From Clostridia bacterium (GTDB taxonomy: Bacteria; Bacillota; Clostridia; UBA1212; UBA1255), in NCBI GenBank assembly GCA_017613535.1, contig JAGADO010000149.1, forward strand, positions 1 through 38,244: a DNA stretch of 38,244 bases, in the 5' to 3' direction. The position numbers and the translations under genes were made by a program. Under the pieces are notes generated by a model. That model ran no database searches. It was not told the DNA's origin and was given only the letters and a program-made list of their open reading frames with translations. Every line of letters begins with the position of its first letter. Within the stretch, counting starts at the first letter, position 1. Positions 1 to 6,532 of the stretch are shown here, in pieces.

Positions 1-855
1 CAGTAGCTTTCGAGGCGGGTCGCCGGTCAGCCTGTGGACCGCAACGGAGGGAGGCAGCTCGGCCAAAGCAGCCGAAACGACCTCAATATACTCATCCATT
101 GTCAGCGTCCGGAATGCGCCGCTTTCGTACAGATCCGCCAGATCCGTGCCCTTCAGCACGTGCAAAAGCTGAAATTTGACACCATCCGCGCCTGACGAAG
201 CGACGTACCTCACCGACTCGAGCATCATTTCTTTTGACTCGAGCAGGAGCGCGGAAGGTTCGGCAGAAGCATCCGGATCGGGGTATGGCAGGCCGAAAAT
301 GAGGTGGACAACGACGCGCGCCTCGGCTTTGTGTAGCAACTCGATCGCACGGTCGTAATCGGAAAGCGGATAGCCGCGGCGGATGAAGCGCGCCGTCGCA
401 TCATGGATAGACTGAAGACCGAGCTCGACAAAAACTGTTGTCCGCGCGCACAATCTGCGGATCATGGCAATGACGTCCGGCCCGAGGCAATCAGGCCGTG
501 TCGCGATCGAAAGGGCAACGACGGTTTTGTCCTCCAGCGCTGCGTTGAAAAGTGGTTCGAGGTATTCCACGGGAGCGTACGTATTCGTAAAATTCTGAAA
601 ATATGCAATAAATCCCGCGCTGTTGATGTCGATCTTCCGCCCGAGCCGCTCTTTTGCGCGGTCAAGCTCCTCCTGCCTCCCAGTGAAGCGTTCCGAAAAA
701 TCACCGCTGCCGGCCTGAGAACAGAAAATGCAGCCCCTTGTCCCCTTCGTGCCGTCGCGCGTAGGACAAGTGCATCCGATATCCAGCGGCAGTTTGTATA
801 TTTTCCTGCCGTATTCATCTTTTAACCTGTCCCCGATCAGGCGGCTAAAATTCAC
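1..855 (-). CDS. Radical SAM protein, TIGR01212/YhcC family (3' end outside window)
   Basis: The reading frame is open to the window edge, giving 285 codons with the C-terminus missing. Near the N-terminus it carries CTCPTRDGTKGTRGCIFC, which matches the extended cysteine cluster that binds the 4Fe-4S cluster in the TIGR01212 branch of radical SAM proteins. Further on come VALSIATRPDCLG, VELGLQS, HLIFGLPYP and HRLTGDPPRKLL, all typical of this family. The family is linked to tRNA or other RNA modification in some bacteria, but the substrate here is inferred only by family. No ATG lies at the conserved start. I chose a GTG (complement of 853-855) with GGAG 11 bases upstream; the frame stays open further upstream, so the start is uncertain. 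It is divergent from the IMPase-like gene. Confidence 0.85.
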   Translation of the reverse strand, partial: MNFSRLIGDRLKDEYGRKIYKLPLDIGCTCPTRDGTKGTRGCIFCSQAGSGDFSERFTGRQEELDRAKERLGRKIDINSAGFIAYFQNFTNTYAPVEYLEPLFNAALEDKTVVALSIATRPDCLGPDVIAMIRRLCARTTVFVELGLQSIHDATARFIRRGYPLSDYDRAIELLHKAEARVVVHLIFGLPYPDPDASAEPSALLLESKEMMLESVRYVASSGADGVKFQLLHVLKGTDLADLYESGAFRTLTMDEYIEVVSAALAELPPSVAVHRLTGDPPRKLL

Positions 856-867
856 GTCAGCACACGC

Positions 868-887
868 TCCAAAATAATATTTCCGGC
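868..887 (-). repeat. Solitary 20-bp unit related to the 971-1050 array
   Basis: Read on the minus strand, this stretch (GCCGGAAATATTATTTTGGA) differs from the first unit of the 971-1050 array at only three positions. It sits in the predicted leader of the radical SAM gene, just before its start codon. A copy of the unit is therefore found in both divergent leaders, each time in the sense orientation. The GGAG used as ribosome-binding site begins at its downstream edge. Confidence 0.6.
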
Positions 888-910
888 CATAAACCGGCTC
901 TCTGAGCCTC

Positions 911-924
911 GTTCCGGCCGGAAC
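911..924. promoter_or_regulatory. Perfect 14-bp palindrome between divergent promoters
   Basis: GTTCCGGCCGGAAC is a perfect palindrome between the radical SAM and IMPase-like genes. On the minus strand a TATAAT lies at the complement of 932-937, so the palindrome would fall at about the transcription start of the radical SAM gene, where a repressor could act. The -35 for that minus promoter is poor. An operator role is inference; a short hairpin in the transcript is the alternative. Confidence 0.4.
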
Positions 925-956
925 CGGATTTATTATACAATATTTCGCGTTTTTTG

Positions 957-965
957 TGCTATAAT
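957..965 (+). promoter_or_regulatory. Extended -10 promoter of the IMPase-family gene
   Basis: TGCTATAAT is a perfect extended -10 element. No good -35 lies 17 bases upstream, which fits an extended -10 promoter. Transcription would start near 972, at the first unit of the 20-bp repeat array, so the whole array would lie in the untranslated leader. Confidence 0.55.
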
Positions 966-970
966 CTGCG

Positions 971-1050
971 GCGGGAAATATTATTTCCGAGCCGGAAATT
1001 TTATTCCCAGGCGGGAAATGTTTTTTCCGGGCGGGAAATGTTATTACCGG
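971..1050 (+). repeat. Four tandem quasi-palindromic 20-bp repeats in a leader
   Basis: Four units lie head to tail with no spacer at 971-990, 991-1010, 1011-1030 and 1031-1050. The first is GCGGGAAATATTATTTCCGA; the others are GCCGGAAATTTTATTCCCAG, GCGGGAAATGTTTTTTCCGG and GCGGGAAATGTTATTACCGG. Each has GGAAAT near the left end and a more or less exact complement near the right, so each can form a small hairpin in RNA or act as a dyad protein site in DNA. The array ends 15 bases before the ATG of the IMPase-like gene, just upstream of its ribosome-binding site. Confidence 0.85.
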
Positions 1051-1065
1051 GAAGAGGGCGGCAGA

Positions 1066-1920
1066 ATGTTTTCAGAAAATATTCAGGAGAAGTTAAAAGA
1101 AGCAATGTTCCATGCGGGCGAACTTGTGTTGTCCGCAAGGTACGACGATTCGCCCGTGCACGCGACGCAGCAGCTCGGAATCGAAGTCAAGCCCGGCAGC
1201 GTAAATTTCGTCACGGCGTACGATAAGGCGGTGCAGGCGCTGCTGGAAGACGAATTTTCACAGATATTGCCCGAAGCCAGATTCCTTGCCGAGGAAGACG
1301 ACGACAGCGGCGCGGACAACGGCATCGTCAATGCCCGCGACTCGTTGTCCGGTTTCGTTTTCGTTATTGACCCGATCGACGGTACAACAAATTTCATTAA
1401 AGATTACAGGCTGTCAACGATTTCTGCCGGTCTGCTCAAGGATGGCGAGCCGGTCTGGGGCGCGGTGCTGCAGCCGTATTCCGGTGAATATTTTCATGCC
1501 GCCAGGGGCTGCGGTGCGTTTCTCGGCGATAAGCAGATCTACGCAAGCAACGTCCCTCTCGCCCGTTCTTTGATCGTGTTTGGGACCTCCCCTTATTACC
1601 GTCAGACACTTGGCAGAAAAAGCATGGCCGCGGCGGAAGAATTGCTGATGCGCGCGACCGACCTCAGGCGGTCCGGCTCCGCTGCATACGACCTGTGCAC
1701 GCTTGCCGCTGGAAGAGCAGACGGGTTCTTTGAATTGTCTCTGTCGCCGTGGGACTATGCGGCGGGTGGCCTTATATTGAAGGAAGCGGGCGGGATCGTG
1801 ACAAACGCTTTCGGCGAGCCACTCCCGTTCGGCCGCGGCATCTCCAGTTCCGTCGTCGCCGGAAACAGCAAAAACTACCCGGATATTCTGGAGATAGTAG
1901 GTAACATAATGACGAAGTGA
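1066..1920 (+). CDS. Inositol monophosphatase family protein
   Basis: This 284-residue protein has the metal-binding signatures of the Mg-dependent, Li-sensitive phosphatase family (SuhB/IMPase, FBPase, CysQ): LAEEDD near residues 70-75, DPIDGTTNF near residue 104, and SPWDYAAGG near residue 223. These supply the acidic residues that hold the catalytic metal ions. The substrate (inositol phosphate, sugar bisphosphate or 3'-phosphoadenosine phosphate) cannot be told from the motifs. I chose the ATG at 1066 because AGAGGG lies at a good distance upstream; an in-frame ATG at 1018 would translate through the repeat array and lacks a site. It is followed by a convergent regulator gene. Confidence 0.88.
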   Translation: MFSENIQEKLKEAMFHAGELVLSARYDDSPVHATQQLGIEVKPGSVNFVTAYDKAVQALLEDEFSQILPEARFLAEEDDDSGADNGIVNARDSLSGFVFVIDPIDGTTNFIKDYRLSTISAGLLKDGEPVWGAVLQPYSGEYFHAARGCGAFLGDKQIYASNVPLARSLIVFGTSPYYRQTLGRKSMAAAEELLMRATDLRRSGSAAYDLCTLAAGRADGFFELSLSPWDYAAGGLILKEAGGIVTNAFGEPLPFGRGISSSVVAGNSKNYPDILEIVGNIMTK

Positions 1921-1935
1921 TAATGGCACGGCGAT

Positions 1936-1985
1936 AATGGCAAATTGCAAGTGACAAATGGCAAATGGAAAATGGCAAATTGCAA
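1936..1985. repeat. Short A-rich direct repeats between convergent genes
   Basis: The 15-mer AATGGCAAATTGCAA occurs at 1936-1950 and again at 1971-1985, with partial copies (AAATGGCAAATGG) between. The block is framed by TGATAA (1918-1923) and TTATCA (1986-1991), which form an inverted repeat overlapping the stop codon of the IMPase-like gene. There is no T-run, so it is a poor intrinsic terminator. A related stretch lies at 35611-35640. Confidence 0.7.
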
Positions 1986-1992
1986 TTATCAC

Positions 1993-2718
1993 TCATCTCC
2001 CCTTCTCCCTGTACAGCGCCCGGTACTCGGTCGGCAGCACACCGCACGCCGCCTTAAACGCCTGAGTGAAATTGCCCTGCGAATCATACCCGACCGACGA
2101 AGCAACCTCCCCGACAGGCAGATCCGTTGTCCTCAAAAGCTCCATTGCCCGCTTCATCCTAAACTCGCGCATATACGACGCAACCGGCTGGCCGTAGATC
2201 ACCCTGAACTGATCCTTCAGCGTCGTCGGATTGATGTGGAAACGGTGCGCCAGCTCCTGACGCGTAATGCGCTTATCAACATTTTCCACAAGAAACTCGT
2301 GCGCCTCCATGACGACCTTGACCGAACTGTCGAATTCGGGCAGGATCACTTCGTCCTCGTGCGCAGGACAGGACAATTCGACTATTTCTTCGATCATCGT
2401 GTGGAGCGTCTGGGCCCGCGGCGTCCTCGCGGCGGTGTAATGGACCTCTTTCCCGTCTCTGTGGCTGACAACAAGCCCCGCGTTTTTCAGTATTTTCAAG
2501 TGGTGCGACAGAGCCGGGCTCGTCTGGCCGGTCAATGTCGACAGGTTTGCCACGCATTCTTCGCAGTGGCATAAAAGCCAGAACACCTGCAGCCTGCTGC
2601 CGTCGCACAGCAGCTTAAAAACCTCCGCTGCCGTATCGAAATTATCCGCACCGGGCATCTCCGCCGCCAGATTAGCCGGCAGCTTGCCGTGGTTATGTGG
2701 CAATTGTTTGATCCTCAT
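1993..2718 (-). CDS. ArsR/SmtB-AraC fusion transcriptional regulator
   Basis: This 241-residue protein joins two DNA-binding domains. Residues about 25-115 are a winged helix of the ArsR/SmtB metal-sensor family, with SPALSHHLKILKNAGLV as recognition region and DGKEVHYTA as the wing. Residues about 135-235 are an AraC-type double helix-turn-helix (RITRQELAHRFHINPTTLK, then VGEVASSVGYDSQGNFTQAFK and PTEYR). Cysteines at 50, 52 and 55 (CHCEEC) lie where ArsR-family sensors carry their alpha-3 metal site, and C117/H120 follow the winged helix. The start ATG at 2718 has a perfect AAGGAGG eight bases upstream; longer in-frame starts lack one. Divergence from a Zn/Cd-type ATPase makes control of metal efflux the likely role. 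The metal is inferred. Confidence 0.88.
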   Translation of the reverse strand: MRIKQLPHNHGKLPANLAAEMPGADNFDTAAEVFKLLCDGSRLQVFWLLCHCEECVANLSTLTGQTSPALSHHLKILKNAGLVVSHRDGKEVHYTAARTPRAQTLHTMIEEIVELSCPAHEDEVILPEFDSSVKVVMEAHEFLVENVDKRITRQELAHRFHINPTTLKDQFRVIYGQPVASYMREFRMKRAMELLRTTDLPVGEVASSVGYDSQGNFTQAFKAACGVLPTEYRALYREKGR

Positions 2719-2756
2719 ACGATCCGCCTCCTTGTCTCGCATCCGTTCTGCCGTTA

Positions 2757-2786
2757 ATTTTACCACCTTACGCGCACCGAAATCAA
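2757..2786 (-). promoter_or_regulatory. Promoter of the ArsR-AraC regulator
   Basis: On the minus strand TTGATT (complement of 2781-2786) and TAAAAT (complement of 2757-2762) are separated by 18 bases. This gives a leader of about 30 bases before the strong AAGGAGG site of the regulator gene. Confidence 0.5.
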
Positions 2787-2857
2787 CGGACGCGGAACGA
2801 TAATTATTGAAAACGGCAATAAATTTGTTGACGGCGGAAACAATCGCGCCGCGGGTA

Positions 2858-2886
2858 TTGACGATGCCTGACCGCTCGTGCATAAT
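2858..2886 (+). promoter_or_regulatory. Promoter of the P1B-type metal ATPase
   Basis: TTGACG (2858-2863) and CATAAT (2881-2886) are separated by exactly 17 bases, close to the sigma-A consensus. The start of transcription would be near 2893, immediately before the inverted repeat at 2897-2914. Confidence 0.6.
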
Positions 2887-2896
2887 CAGGGCAACG

Positions 2897-2914
2897 ATTA
2901 AACACCCGTTTAAT
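2897..2914. promoter_or_regulatory. Candidate ArsR-family operator (inverted repeat)
   Basis: ATTAAAC, four bases, then GTTTAAT form a perfect 7-bp inverted repeat. The dyad falls at about +5 to +22 of the predicted ATPase promoter. ArsR/SmtB repressors bind short AT-rich dyads overlapping the start region and release them on metal binding, so this is the natural site for the divergent fusion regulator. Binding is inference. Confidence 0.5.
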
Positions 2915-2942
2915 TGATTGCCGCCGGAAAGGACAGCTGACA

Positions 2943-4889
2943 ATGGAAAAGGAACAGAAAACACTGCTGATACGGATAATAATCGCCGCGCTTTTAACAG
3001 CCGCGCTTATCCCGCTTAGGTTTTTAGACCTGCCCCGCCCGGTCATGCTGCTGCTCAGCCTCGTGCCGTACCTGATCGCGGGATACGACGTGCTTTGGGA
3101 AGCGGCCAAAGGCATCCTGCGCGGTCAGGTGCTTGACGAGTGTTTCCTTATGAGTATCGCTACGATCGGAGCGTTCGTGCTCGGATATATTTCAGACGGA
3201 GATTTCTTCGAGGCACCCGTGGTAATGCTTTTCTACCAGACCGGTGAGCTGTTCCAGGATCTCGCCGTAGAAAAAAGCCGCAAAAACATCGCCGCTCTTA
3301 TGGACATACGGCCCGACCACGCGAACCTTGTCGAGGATGGGCTTGCGGATGGCGCGGCGTTCCGGGTCGTTTCGCCGGATGAGGTCGAGCCGGGCAGCCT
3401 GATACTTATAAGGCCGGGCGAAAAAGTACCGATAGACGGAGTGGTGGAAAAGGGAGAATCTGCTGTTGACACCGCCGCACTCACAGGAGAAAGCGTGCCC
3501 CGGACGGTGCGCAGCGGAGACGAAGTATTGTCCGGTACGGTGAATCTCAGCGCCGAACTGCTGCTGCGCACGACTAAGAACTTCGGTGAATCTGCCGTTT
3601 CGCGCATTCTGGAACTGGTCGAGAACGCCGGAGAACGCAAAGCGAGATCGGAAAACTTTATTGCCTCATTTGCGAGAATATACACTCCGGTGGTGTGCAT
3701 CGCCGCCCTGCTGCTCGCGATCGCTCCACCGCTGTTCCTGAAATTCGTGCTCGGAACCGACGCAGCATGGACGATATGGCTCTACAGAGCGCTCTCGTTC
3801 CTTGTCGCATCATGCCCCTGCGCGCTCGTCGTCAGTATCCCGCTCGGCTTTTTCGCGAGCCTGGGAGGCGCCGGACGCGAAGGTGTCCTTATAAAGGGCG
3901 CGGGGTTCGTGGAGGCGCTTTCGAAGACCGGTACGGTCGTGTTCGATAAGACAGGCACGCTCACCAGGGGCTCGTTCGAGGTCGAAAAGATCATTCCGGC
4001 GGATCCCGGAAAGGTTTCAAAAGAGGAACTGCTCGAACTTGCGGCGTTAGCTGAAACGGATTCGACGCACCCGATCGGGCTCAGCCTGATCCGCGCGTAC
4101 GGGAAGGAGCCGGACAGTAGCCGTGTGGACAATATCCGTAACATCAGCGGGAAGGGCGTTATGACAGACGTTGACGGCCGTACCGTTGCCGCGGGCAATT
4201 CCGCTCTCATGGCTTCTCTTGGCATTTCCGCGCCCGAAGCTCCCGAAGGGGTCACGTGCGTTTTCGTCGCTGCAGCAGGTGTTTTCAAGGGCACGATCCT
4301 TATTTCCGACCAGCTCAAGCCGGGCGCTGCGGAGGCGATAGGCGCGCTTCGCGAAAACGGCATAAAGCGCGTCGCTATGCTCACGGGCGACAGGAAAGAA
4401 GCTGCAGAATATGCGGGGAAGGCGCTCGGGATCGATGAAGTTTACAGCGAACTGCTGCCGGGAGATAAAGTAGAAAAACTCGAAAAAATGCTTGCCGAAA
4501 CCGGCGCCGGAGAAGGTGCGGCAGATAACGGTGCGCGCTCCGGAAGAAGGTCAAAACTGGCATTTGTCGGAGACGGTATCAACGACGCGCCGGTGCTTGT
4601 CCGCGCAGACGTGGGAATAGCGATGGGCGGAATCGGATCGGACGCGGCAATAGAAGCGGCTGACGTTGTCCTGATGGACGACGATCCTGCAAAAGTTGCA
4701 AAAGCTATCCGTATTTCGCGCAAATGTATGAGGATAATATATGAAAATATAGTATTTTCTATCGGCGTGAAGCTGCTCGCGCTGCTCCTGGTAGCGCTTG
4801 GCATAGGCGGAATGTGGCTGGCCGTATTCGCAGACGTGGGAGTTATGGTACTGGCCGTGCTGAACGCGATCCGCGCTCTTAAAGCGTAA
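2943..4889 (+). CDS. P1B-type heavy-metal ATPase (Zn/Cd/Pb efflux, ZntA/CadA-like)
   Basis: This 648-residue membrane ATPase should pump soft divalent metals out of the cell. Visible motifs are TGES (181-184, actuator domain), the metal-site CPC in a membrane helix (291-293), the phosphorylated aspartate in DKTGT (D335), the HP dipeptide of the nucleotide domain (376-377) and GDGIND (543-548). The end, FADVGVMVLAVLNAIR, carries the Asp and following residues typical of the Zn/Cd/Pb subgroup (P1B-2). The N-terminal heavy-metal-associated domain found in many relatives is absent; the protein starts almost directly with hydrophobic helices. GGAAAGGA lies upstream of the ATG. The gene ends two bases from the convergent znuB-like stop. 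Confidence 0.92.
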   Translation: MEKEQKTLLIRIIIAALLTAALIPLRFLDLPRPVMLLLSLVPYLIAGYDVLWEAAKGILRGQVLDECFLMSIATIGAFVLGYISDGDFFEAPVVMLFYQTGELFQDLAVEKSRKNIAALMDIRPDHANLVEDGLADGAAFRVVSPDEVEPGSLILIRPGEKVPIDGVVEKGESAVDTAALTGESVPRTVRSGDEVLSGTVNLSAELLLRTTKNFGESAVSRILELVENAGERKARSENFIASFARIYTPVVCIAALLLAIAPPLFLKFVLGTDAAWTIWLYRALSFLVASCPCALVVSIPLGFFASLGGAGREGVLIKGAGFVEALSKTGTVVFDKTGTLTRGSFEVEKIIPADPGKVSKEELLELAALAETDSTHPIGLSLIRAYGKEPDSSRVDNIRNISGKGVMTDVDGRTVAAGNSALMASLGISAPEAPEGVTCVFVAAAGVFKGTILISDQLKPGAAEAIGALRENGIKRVAMLTGDRKEAAEYAGKALGIDEVYSELLPGDKVEKLEKMLAETGAGEGAADNGARSGRRSKLAFVGDGINDAPVLVRADVGIAMGGIGSDAAIEAADVVLMDDDPAKVAKAIRISRKCMRIIYENIVFSIGVKLLALLLVALGIGGMWLAVFADVGVMVLAVLNAIRALKA

Positions 4890-4891
4890 GC

Positions 4892-5743
4892 TCAATCACG
4901 CTTCGCGACAGCTAATGATCTGATCTTACCCGCGACAAGGAAAATCAGGAAAAACGCCGCGTTCACCAGCACGACGCTCGCTCCGACCGGGGCCGAGGGC
5001 ACGCCTACGGAGATCATCATCCCGGCAATAAAGCTTATCGCTGCCAGTATGCCGCTCGCGATCACGACGCTCCTGAATTTTTTGCACACACGCATCGCCG
5101 TAAGCGGCGGGAAAATGATCAGGCTCGTCACGAGCAGCGCTCCGACGAGTCGCATTCCTACGACGACGGTCACGGCGGTCAATAACGCCACGAAAGTGTT
5201 GTAAAACCCTTCCTTCGTACCCGTTGCCCGCGCAAACCCTGCGTCAAACGTGACCGCGAAAATTTTGTTGTAAAACATCACGAACAGCACGAGGACGATC
5301 GCGGACAATACGATGCTGAGCACCGAGTCTGCGTCGCTGAGTGCGAAGACCGAACCGAACAGAAAGTCACCGAGATTCGTGTTTGACCCGGTAAGCGACA
5401 CGATCATCACGCCGAGTGCAAGCGCCCCGCTCGAAATCAGAGCGATCGCAGAATCGCTTGTCAGCCTCGAATTATCGCTCAGCCTGATGATCAGGAAAGC
5501 CACGATTATGACTACAGGCAGCGCTACCCAAAGCTGAGCAGCACCGATTGCCGCCGCCACCGCAAGAGCACCGAAGCCGACGTGCGATAATCCGTCGCCG
5601 ATCATCGAACAGCGCCTGAGCACGAGACTGACGCCCAGAAGAGCCGCGCAGACCGAGATAAGCACGCCGACGATCATTGCCCGGACCATAAATCCGTATC
5701 CGAAGACCGTCTTAAAAATGTCTGTGATCGTCGCAGCACTCAT
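4892..5743 (-). CDS. Metal ABC transporter permease (ZnuB/MntB family)
   Basis: This 283-residue, very hydrophobic protein belongs to the ABC-3 permease family that imports Zn, Mn or Fe. Family-like stretches include LLGVSLVLRRCSMIGDGLSHVGFG near the N-terminus (named here in parts: VLRRCSMIGDGLSHVGFGA), a central FGSVFALS, and VGMRLVGALLVTSLIIFPP, with many membrane helices. It is transcribed with the ATPase subunit just upstream and its start overlaps that gene's end by 32 bases; AAGGAG lies ten bases before the ATG. Zinc is the likeliest substrate, given the neighbouring Zn/Cd-type efflux pump and the His-rich tail of its partner. Confidence 0.88.
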   Translation of the reverse strand: MSAATITDIFKTVFGYGFMVRAMIVGVLISVCAALLGVSLVLRRCSMIGDGLSHVGFGALAVAAAIGAAQLWVALPVVIIVAFLIIRLSDNSRLTSDSAIALISSGALALGVMIVSLTGSNTNLGDFLFGSVFALSDADSVLSIVLSAIVLVLFVMFYNKIFAVTFDAGFARATGTKEGFYNTFVALLTAVTVVVGMRLVGALLVTSLIIFPPLTAMRVCKKFRSVVIASGILAAISFIAGMMISVGVPSAPVGASVVLVNAAFFLIFLVAGKIRSLAVAKRD

Positions 5744-6482
5744 GGTGGACGTGCTCCTTTCCGCCGTGCAGCACCTTTTTCAGCGCCGGATCGCTTTCCG
5801 CCGCGCAAACGCTGCATTTGCCGTAATCTTCCGTGCGGCCGAAGAAATTCGTCTCGCGGTGCAGGTGAAGTATATGTGAACAGCGCGGGAGAGCCGCAGC
5901 CGTATCGTGTGTGATCATAATTATCGTGATGCCGTGCACCTTATTAAGGTGGTCGATAAGTTCGTACAGTTCGAGGCTGGCGTCCGGGTCAAGGCCCGTC
6001 ACAGGTTCGTCGAGCAGCAGGAGTTTTCCGGTAGCGCACAAAGCCCTGGCGATCAGCACACGCTGCTGTTGTCCGCCCGAAAGCTCCCTGTAGCACGCGT
6101 TCTTAAGCGCCGTGATATTAAGCTTCGCCATGTTCTCCATTGCCCGCTGCTTCTGTGCCGCGGTGTAGAAAGGCACGAGCCCCGAACGGTTCAGACAGCC
6201 AGAAAGCACGACCTCGAACACGCTCGCCGGAAAGTCTTTCTGGATACCGGTCTGCTGCGGAAGATACCCGATCTCGTTCCGCTTAAGTCCGTCGCCCAGC
6301 ACGATCTCGCCCTTGAGCGGCGCCTTGAGCCCGAGTATCGCCTTCATCAGCGTCGTTTTTCCGGACCCGTTCTCGCCGATAATGCAAAGATAGTCCCCTT
6401 GGTCTACCCTGAAGGACAGCGATTCGAGGACAATATTTTTTTCATACGCCAGCGTCAGATTTTTGCATTCGATCAGCGCCAC
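5712..6482 (-). CDS. Metal ABC transporter ATP-binding protein (ZnuC-like)
   Basis: About 256 residues with all ABC ATPase motifs: Walker A GENGSGKTT (about 36-44), signature LSGGQQQR (about 135-142), Walker B LLLLDE and the H-loop MITHD. It would power the adjacent permease. The C-terminus is rich in Cys and His (CSVCAAE, then HGGKEHVHHECCDDHRHF), which suggests metal binding or sensing. I chose the GTG at 6482 because GGAAGGG lies nine bases upstream; the ATG at 6491 would have that site directly against it. The spacing from the upstream methyltransferase gene is short (about 50 bases) and no clear promoter is seen, so read-through from upstream is likely. No ZnuA-type binding protein is present in the window. 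Confidence 0.88.
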   Translation of the reverse strand: MALIECKNLTLAYEKNIVLESLSFRVDQGDYLCIIGENGSGKTTLMKAILGLKAPLKGEIVLGDGLKRNEIGYLPQQTGIQKDFPASVFEVVLSGCLNRSGLVPFYTAAQKQRAMENMAKLNITALKNACYRELSGGQQQRVLIARALCATGKLLLLDEPVTGLDPDASLELYELIDHLNKVHGITIIMITHDTAAALPRCSHILHLHRETNFFGRTEDYGKCSVCAAESDPALKKVLHGGKEHVHHECCDDHRHF

Positions 6483-6532
6483 TAAGACCATCCCTTCCGC
6501 CCGGATCGGGCAATCACAAGCGCAATTTTACA

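Noticed and set aside
971..1050. Possible CRISPR array or riboswitch
   Set aside because: No spacers, so not CRISPR; the units are identical small dyads, unlike any riboswitch I know, so it is reported as a repeat.
1018..1065. Upstream in-frame ATG extending the IMPase-family protein by 16 residues
   Set aside because: The extension would be translated from the repeat array and has no ribosome-binding site; the ATG at 1066 has AGAGGG and fits family length.
2719..2964. N-terminal extension of the ArsR-AraC regulator to 323 residues
   Set aside because: It would cover the divergent promoter region and has no ribosome-binding site; AAGGAGG directly precedes the ATG at 2718.
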